Assembly (NCBI GenBank): GCA_042576225.1
Contig: JBHPCA010000012.1
Location: 1 to 31,249 of the forward strand
DNA length: 31,249 bases
Direction: 5' to 3'
DNA from: GWF2-30-66 sp042576225
GTDB taxonomy: Bacteria > Babelota > Babeliae > Babelales > Vermiphilaceae
The notes below the pieces were generated by a model, which was given only the letters and a program-made list of their open reading frames with translations, did not search any database and was not told where the DNA came from. The stretch's first letter is position 1. Each line of letters begins with the position of its first letter. Below are positions 6,674 to 15,817 of this stretch, in pieces. The translations under genes and the position numbers were made by a program.

Positions 6674-7657
6674 CTACGTATACTGTTCAAAGAACTGGGT
6701 AAACCCAGCTTTTATTTTTTCTACCGACGTAGTAGAGAATACCAAATTTTTTAGATTACAGGAAGACTCCATCCCTTTGAGATAAAACGGCACATGCTTT
6801 CTGAACGCATACACCCCATCTGGACCATAATAGTTCACAATATTGTCCAAATGTGACAACGCACAGGCAAGTATAATAGTTTTGTCTAGCGTAAATTCGT
6901 TACCAAGTGAATGTTCTCGAAGCTCTTTGAGCTTCCACGGCTTTGACCACATACCACGGCCTATCAAAAAACCGTCAACTCCAGTTTGTTCATATACCAT
7001 TTTGGCTGTTTTAAAATCTATTATCCCACCAGAGATTATCACCGGAATCGTTAATTCTTTTTTTAATTTTTGGGCTAAACTATAATCTGGAACACCCTGA
7101 AATTTTTGTGTTTGCAATCTTGGATGTATCGCAATGGCATCTGCGCCACAGTCTTGGGCCAGCTTTGCGACTTCTAATGCATTCTCTTTTTTAAAACCAG
7201 CTCTTATTTTTACCGTAAATGGCATGTCTTTTAATTTTTCTCTAAAGCAGTTTAATATCTCTTTTAATCGTGGTACATCTTGCATAAGCGCAGAACCAGA
7301 ACCAGATGATATAAGATTCCTTGCAGGACAACCTACATTTAGATCAATACTATCTACTCCTTTTTGCAAAACAAGATCACACGCTCTTTCTATATATTCT
7401 ACTTTGTTAGCAGCAAACTGATAATTAAGAGGACGTTCCAATTGCTCAAACTTAATCGACTTTTGCTCACCTTTTTCATTTGCAACACAAGCAACGTGAC
7501 GCATCTCGGTATAAAGCAACTCTTGGGTAGAAAACTGACGAACTAGTTTTCTAAACGGCGAATCGGTTACCCCATCCAACGGGGCTCCCAAAAATCTGGG
7601 GAACTCTAAATGTTTTATTTTAAGTTTTTCTTTCCAATAACTCATCTGGCAACTCAT
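6674..7657 (-). CDS. dus: tRNA-dihydrouridine synthase
   Basis: A 327-residue FMN enzyme that reduces uridines in tRNA D-loops using NAD(P)H. Visible family elements: APLDGVTDSPFR at the N-terminus (25-36, FMN-binding barrel start), NVGCPA with the catalytic Cys110, KIRAGF, the AIHPR segment, ISGGI and IGRGMW (phosphate-binding end of the barrel), then the C-terminal helical tRNA-binding domain. Which subfamily (DusA, B or C) is not clear, DusB-like being most probable. GGAGG stands nine bases before the first ATG. A second in-frame ATG four codons later repeats the local sequence CCAGATGAGTT, so the start region contains a tiny direct duplication; the first ATG is preferred because of the spacing. 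The gene follows gatA by 25 bases. Confidence 0.9.
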   Translation of the reverse strand: MSCQMSYWKEKLKIKHLEFPRFLGAPLDGVTDSPFRKLVRQFSTQELLYTEMRHVACVANEKGEQKSIKFEQLERPLNYQFAANKVEYIERACDLVLQKGVDSIDLNVGCPARNLISSGSGSALMQDVPRLKEILNCFREKLKDMPFTVKIRAGFKKENALEVAKLAQDCGADAIAIHPRLQTQKFQGVPDYSLAQKLKKELTIPVIISGGIIDFKTAKMVYEQTGVDGFLIGRGMWSKPWKLKELREHSLGNEFTLDKTIILACALSHLDNIVNYYGPDGVYAFRKHVPFYLKGMESSCNLKNLVFSTTSVEKIKAGFTQFFEQYT

Positions 7658-7682
7658 CTGGAAAAACCTCCAATTTTATACT

Positions 7683-9140
7683 TTAAAAACCTTCTGGGTG
7701 CATATTATGCCAAGGTGTACTTTGCTCGTATGCATGCGCTGTTTGAAATATTAACTCTTCTGATAAATGGGACCCTATAATCTGGAACCCTATAGGTAAA
7801 TTTTCTTTTTTTGTAAACCCGCATGGAATCGAAATAGCAGGTATACCAGCCAAGTTCATAGGACAGGTAAAGTAATCTTGCAGATCCATTTGTAACTTAT
7901 CAGTATCAAACGCCCCAAGCTTGAATGCAGGCATCGGATGCGTTGGCATTATCAAAAGATCAACATCATTAAATACCGTCTTAAACTCTCTTCGGATTAA
8001 TCTTTGCACTTTTTTAGCATTCTCATAAAACTGCCCGGCGTGACCGGCTGAAAGCACATAGTTTCCAACCATCATACGAGTTTTTACCTCTTGGCCAAAT
8101 CCATCATGTCTTGTGTTTAAATACATGTCACGAAGAGTATCTGAATCTTTTGCTCTCATACCATATCTAACGCCGTCAAATCTTGCTAAATTAGAAGCAG
8201 CTTCCGCACGGCTAATAACAAAATATGCAGCAGCACTATAATCAAGTGTCTTCATAGAAACTCTTTTTACCTTAGCGCCAAGATCTTCTAAAACTTTTAC
8301 TGCCTGCTCAACCGATGAAGAAATCTCCTGATCCATGCCCTCAGCAGTAAGCGCATCCTCAATAACGCCAATTCTCAAACCTTCTTTTAATTTTCCTGTT
8401 AAATTTGCCGTATAATCTTTTTTGTTAACAAAAAGACTGGAAGAATCTTTCATATCATGACCAGCAATCGTAGAAAAAACTAACGCATTATCATACACAG
8501 TTCGAGAAAGCACCCCTATCTGATCTAAGGAAGATCCATATGCAACAAGCCCATAACGAGACACCAAACCATACGTTGGTTTTATACCAACTATACCGCA
8601 ACATGCTGCCGGTTGACGAACTGAAGCCCCAGTATCAGAGCCTAATGACCATGGCACAAACCCCGCAGCAACTGCTGCCGCTGAGCCACCACTAGAGCCC
8701 CCAGGAACACGAGAAAAATCCCAAGGATTTTTTGTTTTTTTATACGCTGAAGTCTCAGTCGAACTTCCCATAGCAAATTCATCACAATTTAACCGACCCA
8801 AAATCAAAGCCCCTGCTTTTTTAAGTCGCCTCGTTGTAGTCGCATCATAGGTAGATCTAAAATTTTCTAAAATTTTTGACGCGCAAGACACAATTCTACC
8901 TTCCTGGCAAATATTGTCTTTAAAAGCTCCTGGTATACCAGCCAGTGGCCCTTCAGGACTATACGCCTCAAAAGACTCTAAAATAGACTTTTTATTAAAA
9001 ATTTCTAACGCAGAATCTATTTTTTCATCATGCGTGGCAAATCTCTTTAAAAAGAAATCTAAAAGCTCCTGAGGAGAAACCTCTTTGTTTTCCAATTTTT
9101 TTTTAAGTTCTTTAATTGTTGCAAAGGCTAACTTGCTCAT
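7683..9140 (-). CDS. gatA: Glutamyl-tRNA(Gln) amidotransferase subunit A
   Basis: A 485-residue amidase-signature subunit of GatCAB, which turns Glu-tRNA(Gln) and/or Asp-tRNA(Asn) into the amide form by releasing ammonia from glutamine. The Ser-cisSer-Lys triad is visible with the spacing of characterised GatA: Lys74 in GAFKDNI, Ser149 in GGSSGGSAA and Ser173 in GSDTGASVRQPA. The last motif has Ala where most family members have Gly. Full length, ATG with AAGGA upstream. gatC lies 14 bases upstream; gatB is not adjacent and must be elsewhere if the complex is complete. Presence of GatA and GatC implies the indirect route of Gln-tRNA (or Asn-tRNA) synthesis in this organism. Confidence 0.96.
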   Translation of the reverse strand: MSKLAFATIKELKKKLENKEVSPQELLDFFLKRFATHDEKIDSALEIFNKKSILESFEAYSPEGPLAGIPGAFKDNICQEGRIVSCASKILENFRSTYDATTTRRLKKAGALILGRLNCDEFAMGSSTETSAYKKTKNPWDFSRVPGGSSGGSAAAVAAGFVPWSLGSDTGASVRQPAACCGIVGIKPTYGLVSRYGLVAYGSSLDQIGVLSRTVYDNALVFSTIAGHDMKDSSSLFVNKKDYTANLTGKLKEGLRIGVIEDALTAEGMDQEISSSVEQAVKVLEDLGAKVKRVSMKTLDYSAAAYFVISRAEAASNLARFDGVRYGMRAKDSDTLRDMYLNTRHDGFGQEVKTRMMVGNYVLSAGHAGQFYENAKKVQRLIRREFKTVFNDVDLLIMPTHPMPAFKLGAFDTDKLQMDLQDYFTCPMNLAGIPAISIPCGFTKKENLPIGFQIIGSHLSEELIFQTAHAYEQSTPWHNMHPEGF

Positions 9141-9154
9141 ACCTAAAAATCCTT

Positions 9155-9439
9155 CTACTTATTCTCAATGATAACAGGAACGACAAAATAATTCTCTTCT
9201 CTCTCTGGCGCCTGAGCAAGAATTTTCTCACTATCTGTCTTTACAACAACATCTTCTCTAAAAACATTCACGTTTTTGTTGGATGGCTCTTCTATGTCAG
9301 CTGCTATCTCCTCAACTCGTTCAGCATAAGACAAAACACCCTCCAAATGTTTTATCATAGGCTCTATTTCGTTATCATGTAAAGAAACACGAGTCATAGC
9401 TGCTATTTTTAGCACTTCTTCTTTAGAAATTTTTATCAT
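9155..9439 (-). CDS. gatC: Glutamyl-tRNA(Gln) amidotransferase subunit C
   Basis: A 94-residue GatC, the small subunit that wraps around GatA and GatB and stabilises the complex. The N-terminus (ISKEEVLKIAAMTRVSL) is the family's helix, and the middle has the typical SYAERVEEI segment; length is normal for GatC (about 95). ATG is preceded by AGAGGT. It lies directly before gatA and 42 bases after the MATE transporter gene on the same strand. Confidence 0.93.
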   Translation of the reverse strand: MIKISKEEVLKIAAMTRVSLHDNEIEPMIKHLEGVLSYAERVEEIAADIEEPSNKNVNVFREDVVVKTDSEKILAQAPEREENYFVVPVIIENK

Positions 9440-9481
9440 ATTTTACCTCTTTAGGTCGCTTTAATCTTATTTAACCCCAGT

Positions 9482-10882
9482 TTATTTCTCCAAAACCTTC
9501 CAGTTTTGACCCCTGAACCTATTTATATAGACCAAACTCATTATCCCACTGCCTAAATAAAATGAACCATAGATTAAAACAAATTTCAAAACCATGCTTT
9601 CAAAGTGAATCTTCGAAATCATATAAGAACATGGAACAAAAAACAAACCGCATACTAAAATACGCGTTATCATAACCGTTTTAACATTTGAGGCGCCTCT
9701 CATGGCCCCCGACAATATTAATTGTAACAAATCAAAGAAGACAAGTACACTCAAAAATGGAATTGCCCTGGCCGCCACATGCGTAAATTCCCCCTTTTTA
9801 TCGAACAACTGTACAAAAAACTCCGGCCAGAGGGTTAGAACTATCAAAAGCAAAAAAACCATCATAGAAGCCAAAAATAGTATCTTTTTGATATTACACT
9901 TAATTCCAACCCAATTTCGCTTCCCATAATCATTACTCACCAAAAACGTAACAACCTGAGCAAACGCTACTGCAGGCAATAATGCCATTCTTTCCAGATC
10001 TTTTACCACTGCAAAAGCAGCTATGCCTATTTCCCCCATAGACATAATCATTCCCCCCATCCATATATAGGCCAAAGCTATCGCAGATTTGTCCATAACG
10101 ACAGGGAGACTCAACTTAACAAGCTGTACAACTCTTGTGAAACTCCTAAATGGCTTAAAAAGGTTAATTGCGTATATTTTATTCTTTTTTCGCAAAAAAA
10201 CAGCCATCATCGACAACACAAGCATAACTCCGTACTGGATAACAGAGGCTGTTGCAGAGCCCTGCAAGCCCATCTTGGAAAAACCAAGCTTTCCATAAAT
10301 AAGCACGTAATCAAAAAATATAAATACTACTGCACCAGCTGCAAATATTTTCATCGGCGTTTTTGGGTTTTTCACACTCCTCATAAAGCCTATAAAGGCA
10401 AAATACAAAAACATAAAGAAAATACCTATCGCCCTTGTACGCAAAAAAGGCACACCTAAATGGATCATATTCTCAGGCACCCCGTAAAAATAATAGATCC
10501 AATACGCACCAAAATATAAAAAACTGGATATTGCAAAACCAGTCAAAAACTCCATCCAAAAGGCATCTGTCAATGTTTTACCTACCTCTTTAAACTTCCT
10601 GGCCCCGTTAAATCTTCCCCCCAAAACAACCGCTCCTATTGAGATACCTTCAGATAACTTCACAAGAAAGTGTATCATTGTATTTGTAATGCCCAACGTT
10701 GCATAAGTCGACGTAGACTTCAGATCGGCTATAAAATATGCATCCAACAGATACAAAAGAGAATATAAGACAAATGCTGTGATAAGCTCCGGGAAAAAAT
10801 ATCTTAAAATTTTGCCATACTTTTCACCATTTTGAAAATCCGTTATCCCATCCCAGTAGCTGGCAAATAATCCCTTTTTCAT
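9482..10882 (-). CDS. MATE family efflux transporter
   Basis: A 466-residue polytopic membrane protein with about twelve hydrophobic helices and the two-lobed arrangement of the MATE/MOP superfamily. MATE carriers export cationic compounds in exchange for Na+ or H+. The first lobe has FVLYSLLYLLDAYFIADL in helix 1 and NPKTPMKIF before helix 5, both MATE-like. The second lobe begins around residue 245 with the matching VVMDKSAIALAYIW segment. Substrate cannot be predicted. ATG is preceded by AGGAG at eight bases, and by a short GC hairpin in the leader. It is the first gene of the row MATE-gatC-gatA-dus-mreC, so it may share a transcript with translation genes. Confidence 0.88.
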   Translation of the reverse strand: MKKGLFASYWDGITDFQNGEKYGKILRYFFPELITAFVLYSLLYLLDAYFIADLKSTSTYATLGITNTMIHFLVKLSEGISIGAVVLGGRFNGARKFKEVGKTLTDAFWMEFLTGFAISSFLYFGAYWIYYFYGVPENMIHLGVPFLRTRAIGIFFMFLYFAFIGFMRSVKNPKTPMKIFAAGAVVFIFFDYVLIYGKLGFSKMGLQGSATASVIQYGVMLVLSMMAVFLRKKNKIYAINLFKPFRSFTRVVQLVKLSLPVVMDKSAIALAYIWMGGMIMSMGEIGIAAFAVVKDLERMALLPAVAFAQVVTFLVSNDYGKRNWVGIKCNIKKILFLASMMVFLLLIVLTLWPEFFVQLFDKKGEFTHVAARAIPFLSVLVFFDLLQLILSGAMRGASNVKTVMITRILVCGLFFVPCSYMISKIHFESMVLKFVLIYGSFYLGSGIMSLVYINRFRGQNWKVLEK

Positions 10883-10899
10883 AGTAATTCTCCTATCGT

Positions 10900-10916
10900 C
10901 CCCCTACTAAAGGGGC
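10900..10916 (-). promoter_or_regulatory. Short GC hairpin in the MATE leader
   Basis: CCCCT (10901-10905) and AGGGG (10911-10915) can pair around a five-base loop. In this AT-rich leader it ends about ten bases before the AGGAG ribosome-binding site of the MATE gene. No T-run follows, so it is not a terminator; a role in translation control is speculative. Confidence 0.3.
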
Positions 10917-11078
10917 TATCGAGGGCTTTGCGTTATATTTCTGCAAATAAAATACTTTTACCAGGAAAAGCAACATATGTAAATCAATTACTGAAAAAAT
11001 CAAGCCTTCGCACCTAAAAAGCCCCCAAAACCCATAAATCACTTGCCTAAAGCCTAAAAGCATGCTATATTGAAATTG

Positions 11079-11107
11079 TTGTGCAAATAGAAAATAAAAT
11101 CTATATA
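11079..11107 (+). promoter_or_regulatory. Promoter candidate of the ankyrin-repeat gene
   Basis: TTGTGC (11079-11084) and TATATA (11102-11107) are 17 bases apart. TATACT and TATAAT overlap the next few bases, so the exact -10 is uncertain. Confidence 0.4.
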
Positions 11108-11128
11108 CTATAATTTATGGGGGTAATT

Positions 11129-13561
11129 ATGCTAAAAATAAAATATCTAATATCACTGTCTCTAACTTTTTCTCTACTTGGTATAACTCACAATTCTCTT
11201 GCTATGCAAAAAAGAAAAAGAGAACACAAAAAAAACCAAGGCTCTATCCCGAATGAGCAAGATAAACAAAACAAAGAAAATACTCATAAAAAGAAAAAAC
11301 GAAAAATTGCGCCATCTATAACTTACAAAGCAAATGACCTGCATGAAGCAATAAAAGAAAATGATTATGAAAAAGTAAACAATATACTTTGCGCGAATCC
11401 CAAACTTGTTAATAAGAAAACACTATCCGATCATCCTTACTCACTTGCTTATCCATATATAGTTATAGCATCACGGACAGGTGAAAAACATCCCGAAGAA
11501 TCTCCTATTGAGCGTGCAATTTATCTTTATGTAAAAAGTGGTACAAAGGCAAAAGAAAAGAAAACACTGCTCGAAATAATCAAGCTTTTGTTGGATAGAA
11601 AAGCAGATCCAAATATAAAACGTGGAAGACGTACTCTCTTGGATATAGTTATCCATGGGGGCACAAAAAGAAACGTATCGGTGTATCCTCTTGTAGAGTT
11701 GCTTATATCACAACAAGGTATCCAATACAACCAAGATAGAGCAATTGCACAAGCTTTTGATGGGAAAAAATTCAAGCTTTTTAAGTTGTTTATAGAAAAA
11801 ACACAAGCAGATATAAGCAATATAGTGCAAGAGGGTAGAAACTTTTTACATCGCCTTGCAACAGAACATGCTAGATCCAAATTAGCAACATTAGTCCTTA
11901 AAAAATTTGGCAAAAAATTATTCTCGGATAACAAACTAAAAAACATGCAAGACTTCGATGGGAATACTCCCCTTCACTGCATGTTAATGCAAAAACACGA
12001 AATAATAATACCTGAAAACATTAAAAGTAAAAAAAGCTATGCTTACCTAAAATATCGTATACTAAATTTTCCAGAATCTTTAATTACTAAAGAAAGCGTA
12101 AACAAAAAAAATAATAAGGGCAAAACTCCCCTTATTTTAGCATTCGAAAATCAAAAAAATTTTAAAATTATAAGGCTCTTATTTAAACATGGCGCCCGCA
12201 ATGATAATCTTGCTGATTATAAAACCCAATACGGGGACAAATTACTTCACGTCGCAGTAATGCAAAACAACTTAGACAAAGTAAATTATCTTATAAAAGT
12301 AGGCTGCAACGTCAACGAAAAAAACAAAATGAACGAAACTCCTCTACTATGCCTCCGCAGTAATCATGGCATCATCCAAAACAAAATAAAAATATGCGAA
12401 CTCCTTATACTCAATGGCGCACAAATAAATCAAAAAATAGGAAACTTTCCTCTTATGCATTATGCAATAGGACAGAATAACTCTGCCTTAACAAAAAAAC
12501 TTATCGAACTTGGAGCAGATATAAATTACGATGATTTAAACTACATAACTAATAGAGCCAGTGAATTAAAAAACTTATTTGTAAATAATAATAAGAAGTG
12601 CACATCTTTTAATATAGAAGCGATACATAAAGAAATAACAACCATATGTGAAAAGATAAAAAAAGAAAAACGAAAAGCAACCAAAAAAGAAATTCTTACT
12701 CTAAATAACTTGCGAAAAAACCATATGCACCTGAGCAAACTACAAACAGAGATTCTTTCAGACTCTTTAAGAAAAAATTTATACATAAACTCAATGAAGG
12801 CAAAAAAACTAAGACAAGAACTTGAGAATTTTTTTGAAAAAGAAAAAAGGAACAACCAAGCAAATTCCTTCGACCTCATTAAATCCAAACTTGAACAAGC
12901 TTATAAACTCATACAGAACAAAGATCTTTCAACGTATGATAAATCACATTTACTTAATTTTGTAGCGTGGCTACAAGTAGCAGGCTTTATAAAACATATA
13001 AACAAAAAGTATTGTAAAAACATACTCATACCCTGGAATAACCTTTTGAACAAAATACCATTTGATTATAATCTATTTTATAATGGATCATTTTGTTATT
13101 TACGTTTCATATTAAATTTATATCGCACAAGGACAAAGGACATGCACAATAAAACCTATTTCGAGTCTGTCTGCAATTACAAATGGGCCATGCCCGTGGT
13201 AATGGAAAGCAAATATGGCCTATTCTTTTCTCAAGAAATCAATAAAATTGGAAAACGAGAGCAGATTAAACCTCTTTTGAGAAAGTTGCTTACAGGTAAA
13301 CTAAGCAATCAAGACAAAGAACATTATCCATTTTTAAAAACTATATCCAAAAGAATATTGCCTCTCAATGTAAAAAATAATAAATCATATAAGCATAACC
13401 AATACCACAAAAACTTTATGTGCTTTTGCGCAATGTTTACGCTCGCACAATATTATTTTGGTGCAGATGTTGCGTCCAATATAATAAAATACGTAGATTG
13501 CGAAAAAACATTTGATTACCAGAATAATAAATCTTATGTTCTAAGCAGCAAATTTAAATAA
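11129..13561 (+). CDS. Exported ankyrin-repeat protein
   Basis: An 810-residue Lys/Asn-rich protein. Start: the ATG at 11129 is preceded by GGGGGT and followed by a signal peptide (hydrophobic 6-19, cleavage likely near SLA-26). An in-frame ATG 12 bases earlier has no ribosome-binding site and overlaps GGGGG, so I reject it. After a basic linker (27-65), ankyrin repeats occur between about 66 and 470. The clearest are DFDGNTPLHCML (275-286), NNKGKTPLILAFE (328-340), YGDKLLHVAVMQN (368-380) and the GADINYDDLN end (462-471). The remaining part to 810 is helical, charged and unrecognised. Ankyrin repeats bind proteins; in host-dependent bacteria such exported proteins are often effectors, which is inference here. 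The gene is monocistronic, facing rsmG, whose end is 14 bases away. Confidence 0.88.
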   Translation: MLKIKYLISLSLTFSLLGITHNSLAMQKRKREHKKNQGSIPNEQDKQNKENTHKKKKRKIAPSITYKANDLHEAIKENDYEKVNNILCANPKLVNKKTLSDHPYSLAYPYIVIASRTGEKHPEESPIERAIYLYVKSGTKAKEKKTLLEIIKLLLDRKADPNIKRGRRTLLDIVIHGGTKRNVSVYPLVELLISQQGIQYNQDRAIAQAFDGKKFKLFKLFIEKTQADISNIVQEGRNFLHRLATEHARSKLATLVLKKFGKKLFSDNKLKNMQDFDGNTPLHCMLMQKHEIIIPENIKSKKSYAYLKYRILNFPESLITKESVNKKNNKGKTPLILAFENQKNFKIIRLLFKHGARNDNLADYKTQYGDKLLHVAVMQNNLDKVNYLIKVGCNVNEKNKMNETPLLCLRSNHGIIQNKIKICELLILNGAQINQKIGNFPLMHYAIGQNNSALTKKLIELGADINYDDLNYITNRASELKNLFVNNNKKCTSFNIEAIHKEITTICEKIKKEKRKATKKEILTLNNLRKNHMHLSKLQTEILSDSLRKNLYINSMKAKKLRQELENFFEKEKRNNQANSFDLIKSKLEQAYKLIQNKDLSTYDKSHLLNFVAWLQVAGFIKHINKKYCKNILIPWNNLLNKIPFDYNLFYNGSFCYLRFILNLYRTRTKDMHNKTYFESVCNYKWAMPVVMESKYGLFFSQEINKIGKREQIKPLLRKLLTGKLSNQDKEHYPFLKTISKRILPLNVKNNKSYKHNQYHKNFMCFCAMFTLAQYYFGADVASNIIKYVDCEKTFDYQNNKSYVLSSKFK

Positions 13562-13574
13562 TTGTATATTGTTT

Positions 13575-14213
13575 TTATAGACTCAAAAAAACAAACTTTC
13601 TTTTTTTGTTGCCAACTTTGTATTTCTCTTGATTTTTTACAAAAGGCGCAACATTTTCAGATGGCTCCCAACCTGCTGCAGCCCAATAGAAAAGTCGCGC
13701 ATCTTTATATATGCATGAAGGTTTGAATAAACGAACAAGCTCTTCGGGCTGTAAAGACGCACGGGCACAAAAAAGATCCACATGGTATTCTGTTTTTCTC
13801 AAAAAGGTCCGCCAATCTGAGCTATATACCTGTGCGCTATCCAGCTGTAATGCATGTATAACTTTTTGTAAAAACCTGATTTTTTTGTTTACAACTTCTA
13901 TTAAAATAAGATTAAGATGGGGGAACAAAATTTTTAATGGGATACCAGGAAACCCTCCTCCTGTGCCAACGTCGCAAATGCACCTTATATCTTTAAAATT
14001 TATATATTTTGATATTTCGAGCGAATCTGCAAAATGGTACTGTATAATCCCTTCTATAGACGTAATAGTCGTCAAGTTTATCTTTTCATTCTCTTTTAAA
14101 AGCACAAAAAGATATTGCTTTAGCTTATCCTGCTGCTCTTGAGATAAGCTAAATCTATCTACAAAATTTTTCCAAATTTCTTCTTCGTTTTTATTAAAAT
14201 TTAACGCACTCAT
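13575..14213 (-). CDS. rsmG: 16S rRNA (guanine527-N7)-methyltransferase RsmG
   Basis: A 212-residue SAM methyltransferase with the RsmG signature: ENEKINLTTI (41-50) before the core, then ICDVGTGGGFPGIPLKIL (79-96) as SAM motif I, and FCARAS after strand 4. It methylates N7 of G527 in the 530 loop of 16S rRNA, affecting decoding and streptomycin response. Length is normal. In many bacteria rsmG lies beside parA/parB or mnmG near the origin; here it stands alone among exported-protein genes, convergent with the ankyrin gene and divergent from the 240-residue exported protein. Confidence 0.92.
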   Translation of the reverse strand: MSALNFNKNEEEIWKNFVDRFSLSQEQQDKLKQYLFVLLKENEKINLTTITSIEGIIQYHFADSLEISKYINFKDIRCICDVGTGGGFPGIPLKILFPHLNLILIEVVNKKIRFLQKVIHALQLDSAQVYSSDWRTFLRKTEYHVDLFCARASLQPEELVRLFKPSCIYKDARLFYWAAAGWEPSENVAPFVKNQEKYKVGNKKRKFVFLSL

Positions 14214-14310
14214 TAGTCCAAAACCATTAAACTATAGATTTTCAAAAAAACAATATGTTACTTTACATTATGAGAATATATATTTAATTATAAAAAAATA
14301 TGGTGGGAAT

Positions 14311-15033
14311 ATGAAGCATAAAAAAATAATAGTTATCACAGCTATACTTACAACAAGCATACACACCCGTATAGGCTGCGATCAAATAATAACATTCTTT
14401 TTAAAACCTTACCCAATTGTAAACCAAAAGGCTGTTGCGCTTAAAAGGGCAAAAAAGATTGGAAAATTAGGGAAAATGCCAAAATACTCACTGCGAGCAT
14501 TAAATAAATACTTCACATCTGGGATATTCAGCACTTATGAGGGTTATTTAGCAATTTCTGATCTAAACGGTCAAGTAATATTTCCAAGAAAACTCGCAAT
14601 GAAAGACAAAGATCCAAAATTACATATAATCGTTACAAGACACATTGCCCCAATCTTAATGCTTGAAAATACGGTTCACCACTGGGAAGTTTCAAACAGA
14701 GCATTTGCAAAAATATACTCAATAGAACGAAAAAAAGATGCAGCCACTCGTACATATTTTTGGGATGTTAAAGAGGCAGAGATCCCTGAAGATAATATAC
14801 TATCTAGAGATACAATCGTTATTATTGCTAAACCAAAATATGTCTATATTCCGACCGGCATAACAATAACAACCAAAAATCCCCAACTTATATTGCCAGA
14901 TATATTCGTAAAAAGAGGGATAGAAAAACTCAAAAGTTCACTATACGTTTTTGGCCTTAAAAACTTCCTAGCAGTTACTGACAGTGTTTATAAAAAAGGC
15001 AAAAAACGTTATTCGCAACAACTTAAAGAATAA
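14311..15033 (+). CDS. Exported protein of unknown function (240 aa)
   Basis: I do not recognise this family. The N-terminus is signal-like (basic 2-5, hydrophobic 6-18, then GCDQ around 23; a lipobox is not convincing because the residues before Cys are polar). The mature part is basic, mixed alpha/beta in appearance, with two stretches of alternating hydrophobic residues (HIIVTRHIAPILM around 105 and TIVIIAKPKYVYIPTGI around 168) and a Lys-rich tail. ATG is preceded by GGTGGGA. It sits 41 bases before the hexulose-phosphate-synthase-like gene on the same strand, so they may be co-transcribed, although the functions have no obvious link. Confidence 0.75.
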   Translation: MKHKKIIVITAILTTSIHTRIGCDQIITFFLKPYPIVNQKAVALKRAKKIGKLGKMPKYSLRALNKYFTSGIFSTYEGYLAISDLNGQVIFPRKLAMKDKDPKLHIIVTRHIAPILMLENTVHHWEVSNRAFAKIYSIERKKDAATRTYFWDVKEAEIPEDNILSRDTIVIIAKPKYVYIPTGITITTKNPQLILPDIFVKRGIEKLKSSLYVFGLKNFLAVTDSVYKKGKKRYSQQLKE

Positions 15034-15074
15034 GTTAGTAAAAAATATTAAAAATTAAAATAACAAGGGAAACT

Positions 15075-15701
15075 ATGAAACTACAAATTTCTTTTGATAT
15101 GCCTGATCTTGAAAAGGCTATACAAATAGCACAATCTATAAAAGATTATTGTGATATCTTTGAAGTTGGGACCATTTTAATTCACAAATATGGCATCAAA
15201 GCAGTCGAAGAATTTACTAAAGCATTTCCGGACAAAGACATAATGGCTGACACAAAAATAATTGACCGAGGAAAAGATATAACAAATTTATACTCCCATA
15301 CCAATATTACATGGCTCACAGTCATGGCTGGAACAAGCAACAATGTAATTCATAGGGTATGCTCAGAAGCACAAGATCACCGTATAAACGTTATGCTTGA
15401 TATGGTTGACTCAGAAGCTCCTGGGCAATCTGCTCTGGAGGCAAAAAACCTTGGCGTAGATGCAATTTTATTTCACCAAGCTTATGATACCAAAGAATCA
15501 CTCGTTTTCTTGGAGAACCTAGACATGGTCCAAGGAAACACTGACCTACCAATATTTATTTCAGCAAAAATTAATCGCAATAATATAGATAAAATTATGG
15601 AAACAAAGCCATATGGCATTGTAGTTGGCAAAAGCATCACCGAAGCAGAAGAACCCCTTGAAGAAGCCAAGTTTTACTATAATTTATGCAAAAACAAATA
15701 A
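15075..15701 (+). CDS. 3-hexulose-6-phosphate synthase-like (OMP decarboxylase superfamily)
   Basis: A 208-residue TIM-barrel enzyme of the group containing 3-hexulose-6-phosphate synthase and 3-keto-L-gulonate-6-phosphate decarboxylase. The metal and substrate motif D-x-K-x-x-D is present as Asp59-Thr-Lys61-Ile-Ile-Asp64 after IMA. The N-terminal strand QISFDMPDLEKA and the phosphate-binding end (GIVVGKSITEAEEP, about 184-197) match the family, and His134 in FHQAYD matches the catalytic-loop position. HPS condenses ribulose-5-phosphate with formaldehyde or, in reverse, supplies ribulose-5-phosphate from hexulose phosphate. The usual partner, 6-phospho-3-hexuloisomerase, is not adjacent and not fused. 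AAGGGA precedes ATG. HPS versus KGPDC activity cannot be settled from sequence alone. Confidence 0.82.
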   Translation: MKLQISFDMPDLEKAIQIAQSIKDYCDIFEVGTILIHKYGIKAVEEFTKAFPDKDIMADTKIIDRGKDITNLYSHTNITWLTVMAGTSNNVIHRVCSEAQDHRINVMLDMVDSEAPGQSALEAKNLGVDAILFHQAYDTKESLVFLENLDMVQGNTDLPIFISAKINRNNIDKIMETKPYGIVVGKSITEAEEPLEEAKFYYNLCKNK

Positions 15702-15735
15702 CAAAAAACACACCCACAAAACCTCCCAAAAAAGC

Positions 15736-15763
15736 TTGACAACCTCTCATTATCACATATACT
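15736..15763 (+). promoter_or_regulatory. Strong sigma-70-like promoter of the first paralogue
   Basis: Consensus TTGACA (15736-15741) and TATACT (15758-15763) are 16 bases apart, about 55 bases before the GTG start. The bases around the -10 (CACATATACTTT) recur before the second paralogue. Confidence 0.7.
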
Positions 15764-15817
15764 TTCCTGCAAAAACAAAACAACAACTATAAACCATCTA
15801 AATCTTGGGAGCAGGAA

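Noticed and set aside
7683..9439. Missing gatB next to gatCA as evidence of a broken amidotransferase
   Set aside because: gatB is often located elsewhere; absence from this window proves nothing.
11117..11128. Upstream ATG for the ankyrin protein
   Set aside because: It overlaps the GGGGG ribosome-binding site of the ATG at 11129 and would put extra residues before a well-formed signal peptide.
13584..13608. CAAAAAAA/TTTTTTTG hairpin between the ankyrin gene and rsmG
   Set aside because: It overlaps the rsmG coding end and is pure A-T; not enough for a terminator call.
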